A stretch of DNA of 64,000 nucleotides, taken from positions 18,042,001 through 18,106,000 of the forward strand of contig OX377202.1 of assembly GCA_947396885.1 (NCBI GenBank), in the 5' to 3' direction. Each line of letters opens with the position of its first letter. The first letter of the stretch is position 1. Below are positions 45,924-56,945 of the stretch, piece by piece. A program made the position numbers and the translations under genes. Source of the DNA: Heligmosomoides polygyrus polygyrus. Lineage: Eukaryota > Nematoda > Chromadorea > Rhabditida > Heligmosomidae. Below the pieces are notes generated by a model, which did not search any database, was not told the origin of the DNA, and saw nothing but the letters and a program-made list of their open reading frames with translations.

Positions 45924-46646
45924 TTAACGACAAAAATGATATCTCTTCTGAGTTGGATCAATGTGGAGCGTCCTCGTAGGTCTTCGTGTTCGAGTCGATC
46001 GTCGTAGCTGCATGCCTTGTTGAACAGTTGGAACTCCTTCAGAAGTTTCAGCCGGCGGAGGGGAAGGTGCTTGGCTCTGGAGCTCAGGTCGCTCCAAGTC
46101 GAATGTTTCGAAAAGTGTGTCCATGTCTTCTTGGGCTTCGTTGTTGCTACCACTGTAGCGCCTTCGTAGTTGATTCGCATGTCGTATCCAAGTTTGTGTT
46201 CCACAGCGAACTTTATAGAGCACCTCTCCAATACGATCCAATATGGAACCGTTTGTCCACTTATGTTTTCCGTCTTTGTAGTCGCTCACGTAGACAGTGT
46301 CGCCTCGCTTGAAAATCTTAGGCTTAGCTCCATGCTTGGCGTTGAACTGACGTTCCATGACTTCATTTCGGCTCCCGCTGTGAGACTGGATGGGCTGAAG
46401 TAGAGACAAAGGAGTCCGAAGTTTCCTTCCAACAAATAGTTCTGCTGGTGATTTGAGCTTTTCGAAGGCTGGATGTGGTGTTGAGCGGTAAGTAAGAAGG
46501 AAGGTTTGGAGAATTTGAGAGAGTGTTCCCTCTCCTTTCATTTTAAGCAAGCTCCTTTTGAAGGTATCTACGAACCTTTCTGCTTGACCGTTGGATTGTG
46601 GATGATATGGGGGAGAAAACAGTGCTCGATTCCGTTCTCTTGGCAA
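45924..46646 (-). pseudogene. Integrase C-terminal part of the gypsy element
   Basis: The frame starts usefully at SPPYHPQSNGQAERFVDTF, the end of the integrase catalytic core, and continues with LLTYRSTPHPAF, SPAELFVGRKLRTPL, and a GPY/F-like module (VYVSDYK, RIGEVLYKVR). It ends with a proline- and arginine-rich tail. It lies in a different frame from the upstream integrase segment; the break is near 46610. Confidence 0.85.
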
Positions 46647-47842
46647 AACTCTTTGAATTCTTCTGAGGTGAACTGAGTGCCATTATCTGACACGAGTATT
46701 TCGGGAGCTCCATTCCTGGCAAATGTCTGGCGCAGTAATGAGATGGTGGCGCCTGTTGTTGTGCGATCTGTATTGTATATCTCAGGCCACTTGGAAAAAG
46801 CGTCCACGATTATGAGGTAATTGGTGCCTTCAAATAGACCAACGTAGTCCACATGTATTCGTTCCCATGGCTTACTTGGCGTTGGCCAAGATGCAAGTGT
46901 GGTTTTGGTAGGGAATTTGGCGACTGATGAACATCTTGTGCATCGATGAACCATCCTTTCGATGTCTCTGTCGAGACCTGGCCAGTACACGTAACTACGA
47001 GCTAGCGCTTTCATGCGAACAATTCCGGGATGTCCAGAGTGAAGTTGTCGAAGTATACGTTGTTGAAGGGAAGTTGGTATGACAACTCGTTCAGCGAACA
47101 TCAGACATCCATTTAAAATTGAAAGGGAGTCATGTCTATTGTGGAAGCACTTAAGTGTGGGATCTTGGATTGACGGTGGCCAGCGTTCTCTGGTGTACTT
47201 CATAACAAGTTGAAGTAGCTCATCTTTTTGGGTAGTTTGTTTGATATCCTCTGCTGTGACTGGTAAGGCTCGTACCAGATTTGCGAACACGTGTCTGATA
47301 TCCGAGTCTACCGATATAGCTGCTATGACCTGATCCTCGTTCGCTGTTTTATGATTTGCGATGAGTCTTGATAGAGCGTCAGCTTGTCCCATATGTGTGG
47401 TGGAACGGTACTGGATAGTGAAGTCGTAACCCAGCAGTGTTATTGCCCAACGTTGAAGTCGGCTAGCGGTAGAGATAGGGATACCTTTCTTTGAGCCAAA
47501 TATCGCCAGATGGGGCTTGTGGTCAGTAAGAAGTATGAATTTGCGTCCGTGAAGCATCCTGTGGAACTTTTGGACGGCAAAAATGAGTGCTAGTCCTTCT
47601 TTCTCAATCTGGCTGTAGTTCTTTTCAGCTGGGAGTAAGGAGCGTGAAGCATGAGCAATGGCTTTCTCTGATCCATCTGCATAACGATGGGAGATTACTG
47701 CTCCAATGCCATAGTTTGAGGCGTCTGCTGCAACTACGATTTCTTGGTTGGGGTCGTAGTGGGCTAAAAGCAGATCGGAGGAAAGAATTTCTTTGGCTCG
47801 TTTGAAGCTCTTATCGCATGCCTGTGTCCATTCAAATTCCAT
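46610..47842 (-). pseudogene. RNase H and integrase core of the gypsy element
   Basis: RNase H motifs in order: VVAADASNYGIGAVI, EKNYSQIEKEGLAL, FILLTDHKP and ADALSRL. The integrase zinc-binding region follows (HSGHPGIVRMK, then CTRC) and the catalytic core (HVDYVGLFEG, VSDNGTQFTSEEF, with D, D and E present). The frame is lost near 46610 just before YHPQSNG. The RT-RNase H break upstream is at the 11-bp duplication described in the findings. Confidence 0.88.
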
Positions 47843-48990
47843 TCAAATCGGGTATCCTTCTTGAGTAGGGCGTCAAGTGGAGCTCGGATAATCCTCATTT
47901 CCTTAACAAAATTTCCGTAGTAACTGAGAAGTCCAAGAAAGGATCGGAGTTGTGAGAGGTCTTTAGGAACCGGCATCTTTTGTATGGCTTCGATTTTACT
48001 GGGATCGGGGCGTCGACCATGCTTGTCGACAATGTAGCCGAGGTAGTCGATTCTGGTTTCAGCAAATTTACATTTGCTCAAGCGTACGTGTAGACCATTT
48101 TCAACAATACGTTGGAAGAAAGCGTGAAGGTTCTGTGAATGCTCCTCTGCAGTGCGTCCAACGACGATTACGTCGTCGAGATATGCGACCACTCCTTGAA
48201 GGCCGGCTAGGACAGTGTCCATTATTTGTTGGAATATAGCAGGTGCTGATTTGACTCCAAACGGCAATCGGTTATATTGGAAGAGACCACGATGGGTGTT
48301 AATGGTCAACAGCTCCTTGGACTGTGGGTCAACTGGGATTTGGAGATATGCGTCGGCGAAGTCGATGTGGGAGAAGTAGCGGCCACCATTTAAGGTTCTG
48401 AATATATCTTCTGGAAGAGGAAGAGGGTACTGATGTAGGTCGAGGGCGTTGTTGAGGCCTGTGGAAAAATCGGCGCATACGCGAAGGGTGCCGTTGGATT
48501 TCTTGACAATTACAATAGGGGCTGCCCAGTTGGAATAGTTGACCTTTGAGATGACGCCAATTGATTGTAGTTGGTCGAGCTCCTTCTCCACCGCTTCTTG
48601 AGCTGCATAAGGTACTGGGCGTTTTGGGCGGAATACGGGTTTTGCTCCGGGTTTTAACTGCAGGGATGCTTCGGAATGTTTGTATAGGCCGAGATCAGAG
48701 CTAAATGCCTCTGGATATCGTCGCTGTAGTTCATCTGCTACGTCGCTGCTTGTCGCAACTGAAGACATGGTGATGGTGGGATCGGTTGGGCATGGGTCTG
48801 AAGTGGGCAAGGCGTCCATGATTGAGTACAATCCCATTTTCGATATCCATTCCGCTCCTAGCAGGTTGTGATGCGTGTTGGCCACATAGAACGTTCCTTC
48901 GGCTGAAACGTCCTTGAAACTGTATGTGTATTTGCGTTGGCCATGGAATCGGATTTGGTCTCCGGAAGCGCTTTGTGCGATGAGGGAGGG
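47840..48990 (-). pseudogene. Reverse transcriptase of the gypsy element
   Basis: Contains LLGAEWISKMGL (end of protease), the fingers WAAPIVIVKKSNGTLRVCADF, RYFSHIDFADAYLQIPV, LPFGVKSAPAIFQ, the catalytic YLDDVIVVG, and the thumb LSQLRSFLGLLSYYGNFV. All RT motifs appear intact. It is out of frame with gag-protease (break near 48990 in a C-run) and with RNase H (break near 47850). Confidence 0.9.
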
Positions 48991-50179
48991 GGGGTTCGAG
49001 TTTCGGCTTGCCCATGAAATTCCATGTCACCTTGTTGATGACGGTGACGTCTGATGCAGTGTCAACTTGAAAGTTGATGGTGTGGGTGTCCACTTTGATT
49101 GTGGCGTAACGTCGATATCGATAGCAGTCGATATTCGAGATTTTGAAGATCGCATCTGCTCTTGCCTTCTGCCTTTGGGTAGGGGGGGGGGGGTTGTGGC
49201 GGGAAGGTCGTTTGGATATTAGGCGACGCTTGGCTGAGGAACAAAAGCCGTCTTTGTGTCCTGTAGTGTGGCATTGTGAGCACACGTGGTTCCGAAAGGT
49301 GCATTCTCTGACGAAGTGCATGTTACCGCAGTTCCAGCATGGTGAAGGGGGTGTCTTGTGAAGATTTTTGCGTTGAATAGGATGAGTTTGGTTGCGGCTG
49401 TTGTTATCGTTATGATAACGTGATCTGCGAACATCATCTCGAGGCTTCCTTCTTGGGCTCGGTGGTGCATCAATCGAATGAATTGTTGGCCTGCCTTCTT
49501 CAATCATTTTGGTGTCGTGACGAAGATTTAGCAGTCGTTTGCATTCTTCGGTAAGTGTCTGAATGGTGCAGCTAGGTTCTGCTTCGATTTTGTCGAGCAG
49601 TTTCAGTCTGATAAAGGCATCCTCGAGGGCATGGAGTCCACAGACGAAGATTAAACACTTGAATTGGTTGTCGTCGCATTCCGCGAGCTTGAATTTGGCA
49701 CACTCACGATTAACATGTCCGGCATATGTAGCAAAATCATCTTTTGGATTTTTGTCCAGTTTCATGCAGGCGTATCGTGCGCTGAATAGTGATTGTTGCG
49801 GTCCGAACAAATCCTTGAGTGTCTTGACTGCTTGATCAAAGGATACTTCCTTTGGTGTTCGGGGAAGAATGTAGTTGGAAAATTTTTCGTAGGAGACAGC
49901 ATCTAACTTGTGCAGCAAAAGTCGAACTTTTGATGGCTCATCCAGACTGCTTGCGTCCACGGTGAAAATATCCTCATGCCGGCGGTACCAAACTTCGAAC
50001 GTAACGTCGGCCTCAGGGTCGTATGAGAAGGGGGTTATCCGTCCGGCGAGAGTATCGAAGTGCTTGGTGGGGTTGGCAGCCGATGTCTCCGGAGGATGGG
50101 CGACGTTGGTGATTCCTTGGATTGCGGACGCAAGACTACTCAGTAGTTGCTGAAATTGCTGCTCCGAAAAAGTTGCCAT
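48985..50179 (-). CDS. Gag and protease N-part of the gypsy element
   Basis: The gag start codon lies 35 bp inside the 5' LTR boundary. The capsid-like region spans roughly residues 50-225. Two zinc knuckles are at residues 281-313 (CWNCGNMHFVREC and CSQCHTTGHKDGFC), preceded by an Arg/Asn-rich linker. The aspartic protease active site reads FQVDTASDVTVI at residues 370-381. The frame is correct to about residue 397; beyond that (after 48990) the open frame continues to 48731 but is no longer protease. The break falls in a seven-C run and may be mutation, programmed shift or sequencing error. Confidence 0.85.
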
Positions 50180-50196
50180 CCTACCACCTGGTGGTT

Positions 50197-50214
50197 CTTG
50201 ATCCTGATCGCCAC
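50197..50214 (-). promoter_or_regulatory. Primer binding site
   Basis: On the minus strand TGGCGATCAGGATCAAG starts one base after the 5' LTR. TGG at this place is typical of tRNA-primed elements. The tRNA was not identified. Confidence 0.6.
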
Positions 50215-50380
50215 TGTTGAGTACTTGGCCGCTGTGGTATAGACTTGATGGACGATATACGCTTTATTGCCGACGACCGATAAACTGCAAACCATACCAG
50301 AGTAGCCTTTATATAGTAGTCCTTTAATCACTGTATGATAATCATCATATCATGCGACTGGTATAGACTGATATGTAACA
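50215..50380 (-). repeat. 5' LTR
   Basis: 166 bp, starting TGTTACATATCAGTC and ending CTCAACA on the minus strand. One mismatch to the other LTR. Confidence 0.92.
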
Positions 50381-50787
50381 CTTATCTAGAAAGCGTAAAA
50401 AGCAAGCGACTCTCCGGCTAGTTACCTTGGTCATTGTGTAGGTAAGGTAAGTCTCAAAATTTCTCTTCGATATATCGTGGAGGTTGGATGCGTGGCGTAT
50501 TCCCGAAAAGATTCTACCAACGAAGACCTCCACCCAATTTTTTCTTGAGATAGCTAGATCATTTCCCATTTATTCTGCTGCGATAGGCGCAACTCAGCCG
50601 GCAGGAGTTGATCTCCAAGCTACCACGAATCGATCGTCGTCGGTTGGATTTAGGCGTTTATGCAGGCATACTATACTATCACGTTCTTTGTCTGGTGTAG
50701 GATTTTCCTGAGCACGAATGATTCCTTACTCGACTAGAGCTGGGGGAACACAACGGATACATATGATGTCATATTGAAGCTGAACTC
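50381..50787. other. Nothing recognised
   Basis: Spacer beside the retrotransposon. A short SINE-like GCGTGGCGTATTCCCGAAAAG occurs near 50490. Confidence 0.3.
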
Positions 50788-51462
50788 ATGGCTTATCCTA
50801 GCGGTTTTGGGATTTGGGGTTTTTCTATCCTGCTTTGCCTTCCTGCCATTTCATTGAGCTTTGGATTCCGAAGTGACTTCATCTCGTTGGTCCATTCGAA
50901 TTTTTCCGCACATTCTCGTCGCCGATGTCGCCTTTCCGCTGGTCAAACACGGGTCCGTGTTGGTTCCTTGCTCTCCGGCGCCTGCGCCGCGCTCCCTGTG
51001 AAAGCACTTATCGCCGCTGTCCACGAGTGCCCGGAGGCTAACTGTCCTCCTTCAAAGCTTTTCCTCTTTGATTTGGCCGCAGACCAGCTTCAACTACTGC
51101 CTGATGTGTCCACTTCCGTTGAGGTGCCGTCTACTACTGTCGGAATTAGAAGACAATGTGTAATTCCGCCAATTTCGGCTGATTCAACTGGCTCCGTTTC
51201 CGTTAGCAGTCCGCTCGTTGTTAGTCATAGCTTAGCGTTTGTTGTAGGAAGCTGCGTGCTCTTTTGTCGTTCACGCCGGTCACTACCACTACTACTCCTT
51301 GTTTCAGACGCAACCGTTCTGTTGAGATCCTTTTGTGCCTTGGCACTGAGGAATCTGCTTTGGAACTACTGCCTTGCGCTTCTCGAACACTTCGTTGACC
51401 CTTTTACCACCACTCCCAGCCGGGATATTCTCGAAATGACTTCTTATCGCTGCTCGGAATAG
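50788..51462 (+). CDS. 224-codon open frame of unknown status
   Basis: This is the longest frame in the window not explained by a transposon. It starts with a hydrophobic stretch (GFSILLCLPAISLSFGF) that could be a signal peptide, then continues Ser/Leu/Val-rich with no recognised domain. Minus-strand frames in the same stretch are also partly open and look as protein-like (for example EIGGITHCLLIP). A consensus acceptor (TTGTTTCAG) at 51306 suggests another plus-strand exon in a different frame. It may be a real GC-rich gene with unrecognised introns, or noncoding. Confidence 0.22.
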   Translation: MAYPSGFGIWGFSILLCLPAISLSFGFRSDFISLVHSNFSAHSRRRCRLSAGQTRVRVGSLLSGACAALPVKALIAAVHECPEANCPPSKLFLFDLAADQLQLLPDVSTSVEVPSTTVGIRRQCVIPPISADSTGSVSVSSPLVVSHSLAFVVGSCVLFCRSRRSLPLLLLVSDATVLLRSFCALALRNLLWNYCLALLEHFVDPFTTTPSRDILEMTSYRCSE

Positions 51463-51647
51463 AAAAATGCTAATACCAACAAAAATGTAGTCTAACTGAG
51501 GGTTCATTTATTTATTTATTTATCTCATACACTCATGGGTACGTCACAATGCGAGACACAGTAGACAACATTTGTGAAAATCACCGCTGTCATGATGTCA
51601 AGAAAGCAAAGGTAAAGAAATAAGATTAGATAAATTAAAGATATGGA

Positions 51648-51930
51648 TAAAGGACGTCGTTATTCAATTCCCTTTGGGATGCGCCACGCATTCTACTTCT
51701 ACAGGATGTCGTGGAGGCGAGTTGAATGCGTATTTGGCCATACAATGACTTGCGGTGGCCAGCCGATGAACAAGTCAGCGCTTTATCCTTCCCAGACAAG
51801 TCTGCTACCAATTCACCGACTCCAGAGGGATGGAAGGCTTGGTTGGCCTGGAGGGAAATCCGTACCAGGAACCTGGTATCGGGTGCAGGCGGCAGCCGGC
51901 CCCTCCTCCGACTGCTCTCCACGCGCCCCT
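51648..51930 (-). mobile_element. tRNA-derived SINE, full length, minus strand
   Basis: Inverted near-complete copy from GACGTCGTTATTCAATTCCC to CTCCTCCGACTGCTCTCCACGCGCCCC, with little divergence. Confidence 0.85.
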
Positions 51931-53229
51931 ATTAGATGAATTATTGCAGTTAATTATTATAATAATTATTGTATTTATTTATAGTAAAACCAATAGAAAT
52001 AAATCTATGCAACCTAATTCGCGAGTCGATGTTTTTGGACTATTACGCTCTGGGTTCAATGCCGTGAACGCAGGTAGCCGTTTAAAATTAGGGGCGAAAG
52101 CGGGTATTTTGGGATCCACACACTTAAAATAAAAAATAAACAAATAAAATTACAATCTTACTTATTTTGGCATTGCCTTTTCCAATCCTTGGTTTTCCCC
52201 TAGGTTCAATCACAGCTGTGCGACAAATACGAAGTAGTCGACACAAGGAGTTGAGCACTCTAATCTTCTCGCTTTTGGTTCTAGCGGGCACATATGGTAC
52301 GAGATTCTTTTCAAGAGCACCCTTTTATATCCAACTGCAAGAGATCGTCTTTCGGTTCCCCGTTTACCGTTGTGTCATCATGGAATATGCCCTCCCGATC
52401 ACGCAAAGACGACGAGTATCGGTCTTCACCCTTGCGATTACCATGCAGTTAGGAATCTTGCGCCCAACGTAAGCGGCAACAACTTGAAGAACCAATCCAA
52501 GTAGTGAAGTCAGCACTTGATGAGCGTTTCGCCTCGCCCTCTACACCCTGGAAGAACACTATAGCTACTGTACTCTGGCTATTCGTTGGAGAGATGTCAT
52601 GACTAAGGGGAGCCATAATCTCGACTATTGATCTTGGGTTTTCTTCAGTGTTATCATGCCTTCTATAAATTGGCAGAACATTTTCATAACGATCCGTACA
52701 CTCTGTTAATATCTGGAAGACATTCCGTAGTTCCTCACTTCCCCCATTGGGAGGGAAAGCAAAAAAGAGACTGCAGAGCGCAGAGCGAAGGTTCCCCTGG
52801 TTCCCCTATGGTTTCCCTTCAGAATTTGCATTGCTCTTAGGCAGCTCGAAGGACAGTTACATCCATTTCTTCACCCTACGTGTGCTTAATCTCATTTTTG
52901 CACTGCGTTTCTGTTATCAATATGATCGTACGCCCTAGTAACTCTTACTTGAAGGTCAAGCAGGGATGCAATTTCTTCGATTATTTTACTCCAATGCTGT
53001 TTTTCGTGTCCATATTAATACACATACTCAATCTTCCGAGGTTAGATGCTGACCGCCACCAACCCATGTTTATTTTATTTCATTTGATTTCCTTCAACAC
53101 ACTGAAAGCCAGTAAATAAGTACAGAAATTTAATGGAAGCAAAAAAGGGAAAATAATGAAATTGAAAACAGTGATACCAGATACGCGCTACAGAGTGAAA
53201 CAGGAAAACAAACATAGGTAAGAATAGTA
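51931..53229. other. Nothing recognised
   Basis: AT-rich start, then short frames on both strands (52167-52472 and others) without recognisable motifs. Confidence 0.3.
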
Positions 53230-53429
53230 CAGTGGGTTTCAAAAGAATGTATCCATTCTAAAACTTGCCTATATCTCGTTTCGCGTTTATTTCTGCGGGC
53301 CGACACTAGCTCCACTAGATTCCTTGTAGTCGAAAATAGGTAACCACTCGCTTTCAGGGTTTTTTATCTCACATGAGAATCAGTTTTTTTGAAGAAAATT
53401 GATTGAAAATTGGCGTTTCAAGAGTATAT

Positions 53430-53995
53430 ATCCGCTTGTGAAAAACAAACTTTTACTAAATTCAAAAGTCGATCAAACCACCATTGTTTCTGATAACGTC
53501 ATGCATCGTGTTATTCATGCAACTGACAAGGTTCTGGATGATTTTGTCTTCGCTGGCGCCCCTTGCAGTCAAAATCGCCACCACGTCATTGAACTGTCGG
53601 TTATTCGCGTAGACTCGTCGAACCACGACCACCCATTGGGTTGCTGTCAGGAGAACAGGCCGGCCAGTTCGTTACTTGAATGTTGTGGCGGTGGAGCCAA
53701 TCTTTGGTCAACCTGGACACATGGATTACAGTGCTGCCCTGCTGCACAACATGGGTCTGATGTCTTCTTCCTCTCAAGAAAGGTATAGTGCTAGACTCCA
53801 CTACACCTTGACATTCCAGACTGTTCGTGCGACACAACGGGACACAACGGAAGACTAAGCATTCTGCTGTTGCAGAAGCCGGCCACTGTCGCTATTCAAC
53901 CGCCTCCAAATTTGCGACGATGGGAACTTCTCACAGGTCTCTCCAGTAATTTCGGTATCCATGGGGGACATCCATATTGGATTTTTCCCGTTGGT
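53430..53995 (-). pseudogene. Tc1-like transposase half, left arm
   Basis: On minus: EKSNMDVPHGYRNYWRDL (the DExKFNLDGPDGxxYYW region of Tc1 with the first catalytic Asp area degraded), then RRWG-like, CQGVVES, QQGSTVIHVSRLTKDWL and TNWPACSPDSNPMG, where Tc1 normally has SPDLNPIEN. Several frame changes. The last glutamate position is altered. Confidence 0.75.
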
Positions 53996-53999
53996 GAAG

Positions 54000-54540
54000 G
54001 TAAAAGAAATGTAATCTGGATGGTCCTCGATGGACAACGACATTACCGGAGAGACCTATGAGAAGCCCCCATCGTCGCAACTTTGGAGGCGGTTCATTAG
54101 TGACAGTTTTCCGCTTTTTCAGCAGCGGAATGCTGAAGTTTAGGCTTCCGTCGTGTCGCATGGGCAGTCTGAAGTGCCAAGGTGTAGTGGAGTCTAACCC
54201 TATGCCTTTCTTGAGAGGCAGAAGACATCAGACCCTGTTCTGCAGCAGGGCAGCGCTGCAGTCCATGTGTCCTGCTCGACCAAAGATTGACTCCACGTCA
54301 CCACATTCAAGAAACGGATTGGCCGGCCTGTTCTCCTGGCAGCAACTCAATGGAAAGCAGGTGGTGGATCGTGGTTCGACGAGTCTACGCGAATAACCGG
54401 CAGCTCAACGACGGGGTGGCAATTTTGATTACAAAATTACGAAGACAAAATCAGTCCGTGCCCTCGTCAACAGCATGAGTAATACGGTGCATGATGTTAT
54501 AAGAAATAATGGTAATCCGATCGACTTCTGAATTTAGTAA
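54000..54540 (+). pseudogene. Tc1-like transposase half, right arm
   Basis: On plus the same region is repeated: FPSCRMGSLKCQGVVES, MPFLRGRRHQT, TDWPACSPGSNSMES, VRRVYANNRQLNDG and a tail equivalent to the left arm. Frame changes differ from those of the left arm, so the arms have decayed independently. Confidence 0.75.
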
Positions 54541-54766
54541 AAAATTTGTTTTCCACAACTGGATACATACTTCTGAAACGCCAATTTCCAACCAATTTTC
54601 TTCAAAAAAGTCTTATTCTCGTGTGAAACGAAAAAAATCTGGAAGCGAGTGGTTACGTATGTTCGACTGCGAGGAATCTAGCGGAGCTAGTGCGGTGCTG
54701 CAGAAGTGAACGCGAAACGAGATATGGGCAAGTTTTGCTGTGGATACATACTTTTGAAACGCACTG

Positions 54767-56628
54767 TATAGAATAGAAAATAAAATATAGAAGTTTAGTC
54801 CTAGCGGTCACTAACAACGCTGGCCATTGTTAGGAAAAACTGCTGACCACTTCGTCACCTTTAGGTATAGAGGTACCATGGCCACCAGTACTGGTACTGT
54901 TGCAAGTTTAGACGTTCGCATTCTTAAAATTTCTGTCCTGAAATCGGTTAAGAGTTGTGCCTGACACAAATTGCATACATTTTCTTTTAACAGGAAATCA
55001 CGACTATCACCGCCAAAAATGCTTCGAGAATTTTTTTCTAGACAGCTACTTTTGGTATATTTCCCCAGTGCAATAAAGAGTTCCTCCCTAAGTTAATTTG
55101 CCTCTCGATGAGAGGCAAATCAAGTTAGGGGGATAGGGCTCTTATCAGATTAAAACTATCTAGCATTAAAGCGTAACTTACAGCCATCTCCGAAAAACTT
55201 TAAACCTTTCAGACGTGTTGTTAAGAAGGCTCTCCTGAAGGCCTAATTGAACATATGCTTATTTTCTCTGTTTTGAAGTGATATTTGTTGCTAGAAACTG
55301 CATTTCTCATGAGATTTTGCCACTCCACTGTTATAAATAGTCGTAAAATAAACAAATAAACAAGCAGACAAAAATTTACAGAAACGCAGTCGTTGGACTT
55401 CGCCGCTATCGATGTAAAAATGAGTCTTTGTGATCTGAACAAAAGACAAGTGCAGGCGGTGCATGGGAAAGAATGTCAGTCGGTTTCTCATCCGCTTCGT
55501 TTCGCATCACGCTTCAAAGGTGTTGCACCAGCGCTCCCCCCCCCTCAGCTCTGCTCTGCTTTTCCTTGTCATCCTCGTCAGCTTTCAATAGGATCTTTTT
55601 CTTTTCCCCCAGACTCTGCGGATTCTTTTAAGGCGACCAGGCGTTGCTCTCTTCCTTTGTCACCTTTTGCCGCACGTCGCCATCGACTTCCGTCGTTCGT
55701 TTAACACCGGTCATTTTTCAAATCATTCCACCTAAATGATCACATACATTTATCGCCGCAAGAACCTTATCGAACTGGTTCTGCGGGCGGCCGCCAGCAG
55801 CAGAAGAATGTGAACTTCTGCAGGAACTCTTATTCAGCCTTCCAACCTACATAGCTGTCCTAGATGCAGTTTCTCCTTCAGGTTCTATTCTCCGCAAGTT
55901 TGTGCTGCACTTCCGTTTAATATTATCCGACACGATGCAATCCCAATGAGGGGGTCTAGAACGGGACCTTCGTTGTACCCCTCATCCTCTACGCGCATCC
56001 ACCCCGAACCCCCTAGGCTTCCTTGATAGTCAAGTGGGTGTCCCACGTTGTACATTACGCTGCATGCGTTTCCATTTCAATTATTATTCAAACATGTGTA
56101 TAAAGTGGACACCCTTATTGGGACTGCACCTCCGACACGTTTCTGGAAATTGTACCTTATTTGCTCATTTCGATTACTAGCTAATTCTAGAGCTGCACAA
56201 TAGTCCTGTTTCCATTTTCAACAAAACCAATTGCTAACCTTTTCTGGTAGAACATATCTCTTGGCTAAATAATTCACATGTTTCGAACACAGAATGGAAC
56301 TCAGAATCGATTCCAGTGCTGCTAATAGGTCCCACCTTTGGCAGACTTCGCTGCGTGCACACTAGGCTTAGGCTTTGAGTATCTCGGTTTTTGAATTGGA
56401 TTCGATCGTAGCTGAACTCCGTAAGGTTTTTGAAAGTGACATAAGTTCGACGGCACGTGATGGCGCAAGCTGTGTACCCGAATCGGAATGCTTACGATTA
56501 GTTCGAGCTTTGCCCAGGTCATAGTGGCTATTACTGGATGCAGTGCTTAAATCCGTACAAATTTGGATTCAAAATTCCCGCCATACCATAATTACGCCAA
56601 TGGTCGCGATATGCGTCCTTGAAAGCCA
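54767..56628. other. Spacer with one hairpin; weak minus-strand coding hints
   Basis: A hairpin lies at 55086-55130. The stretch at 55480-55700 has highly charged minus-strand frames (EKKKILLKADEDDKEKQ; RAAKGDKGREQRL) and an overlapping 103-codon plus frame; none is convincing. Confidence 0.3.
55086..55130. repeat. 20-bp stem hairpin
   Basis: CCCTAAGTTAATTTGCCTCT and AGAGGCAAATCAAGTTAGGG pair at 18 of 20 positions around a 5-nt loop. Confidence 0.7.
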
Positions 56629-56762
56629 GGGGCCAGATTCATCAACCGCTTAGCGTCCGGTAACGACATATCGGTTGCCGTATCTGTATTTCTGTATCTC
56701 TGTGTATCATGGTCAATCCGCGGTAAAATGATACCAGCGGTATCGTTGATGAATCTGGCCCC
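56629..56762. repeat. Palindromic element type R
   Basis: 134 bp starting GGGGCCAGATTCATCAACCG and ending GTTGATGAATCTGGCCCC. The ends match the shared family terminus exactly. The interior (TGCCGTATCTGTATTTCTG) is unlike types P, Q, X and Y and only partly self-complementary. Confidence 0.75.
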
Positions 56763-56945
56763 AGAAACCTCTAGTAGACAGGCAAAACCTCAGAATGGCC
56801 TCAACTTGTCTACAAGTGCGGGGTACAGTCGTAGGGCTGCATTATCGGAAGTATTCCCGCTGGTCGTTCGCCAGCTGAAACAATTGGATTCTTCGGGCAC
56901 CCGAGATCAATCTCTTACGATATTGTGATGAGGTACAATCTTTCT

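Larger units (their letters stand above)
45687..50380 (-). mobile_element. Ty3/gypsy-type LTR retrotransposon, 4694 bp
   Basis: Order on the minus strand is LTR, gag, protease, reverse transcriptase, RNase H, integrase, LTR. Having integrase last is diagnostic of Ty3/gypsy. The LTRs are 166 bp, begin TGTTACATATCAG and end CTCAACA. The coding region has three frame breaks. No 5-bp target duplication is visible (TGGAG versus CTTAT). Two zinc knuckles suggest a Mag-like lineage, which is only a guess. Confidence 0.93.
53230..54766. mobile_element. Palindromic Tc1-like element
   Basis: It starts CAGTGGGTTTCAAAAG and ends CTTTTGAAACGCACTG, with TA on both sides. The whole 1537 bp is an inverted duplication centred near 53998, with arms of about 768 bp. 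Each arm carries the C-terminal half of a Tc1-type transposase, so two half genes point away from the centre. No N-terminal DNA-binding half is present. Confidence 0.9.

Noticed and set aside
45682..50385. Target-site duplication of the gypsy element
   Set aside because: The five bases on each side (TGGAG and CTTAT) do not match. No alternative boundary gives a duplication.
50788..51462. Confident new gene from the 224-codon frame
   Set aside because: Frames on the other strand are equally plausible and no domain is visible, so it is kept only as a low-confidence candidate.
56621..56772. 8-bp target duplication for the GGGGCC...GGCCCC elements
   Set aside because: Flanks of four examined members do not match at any of the plausible boundaries.
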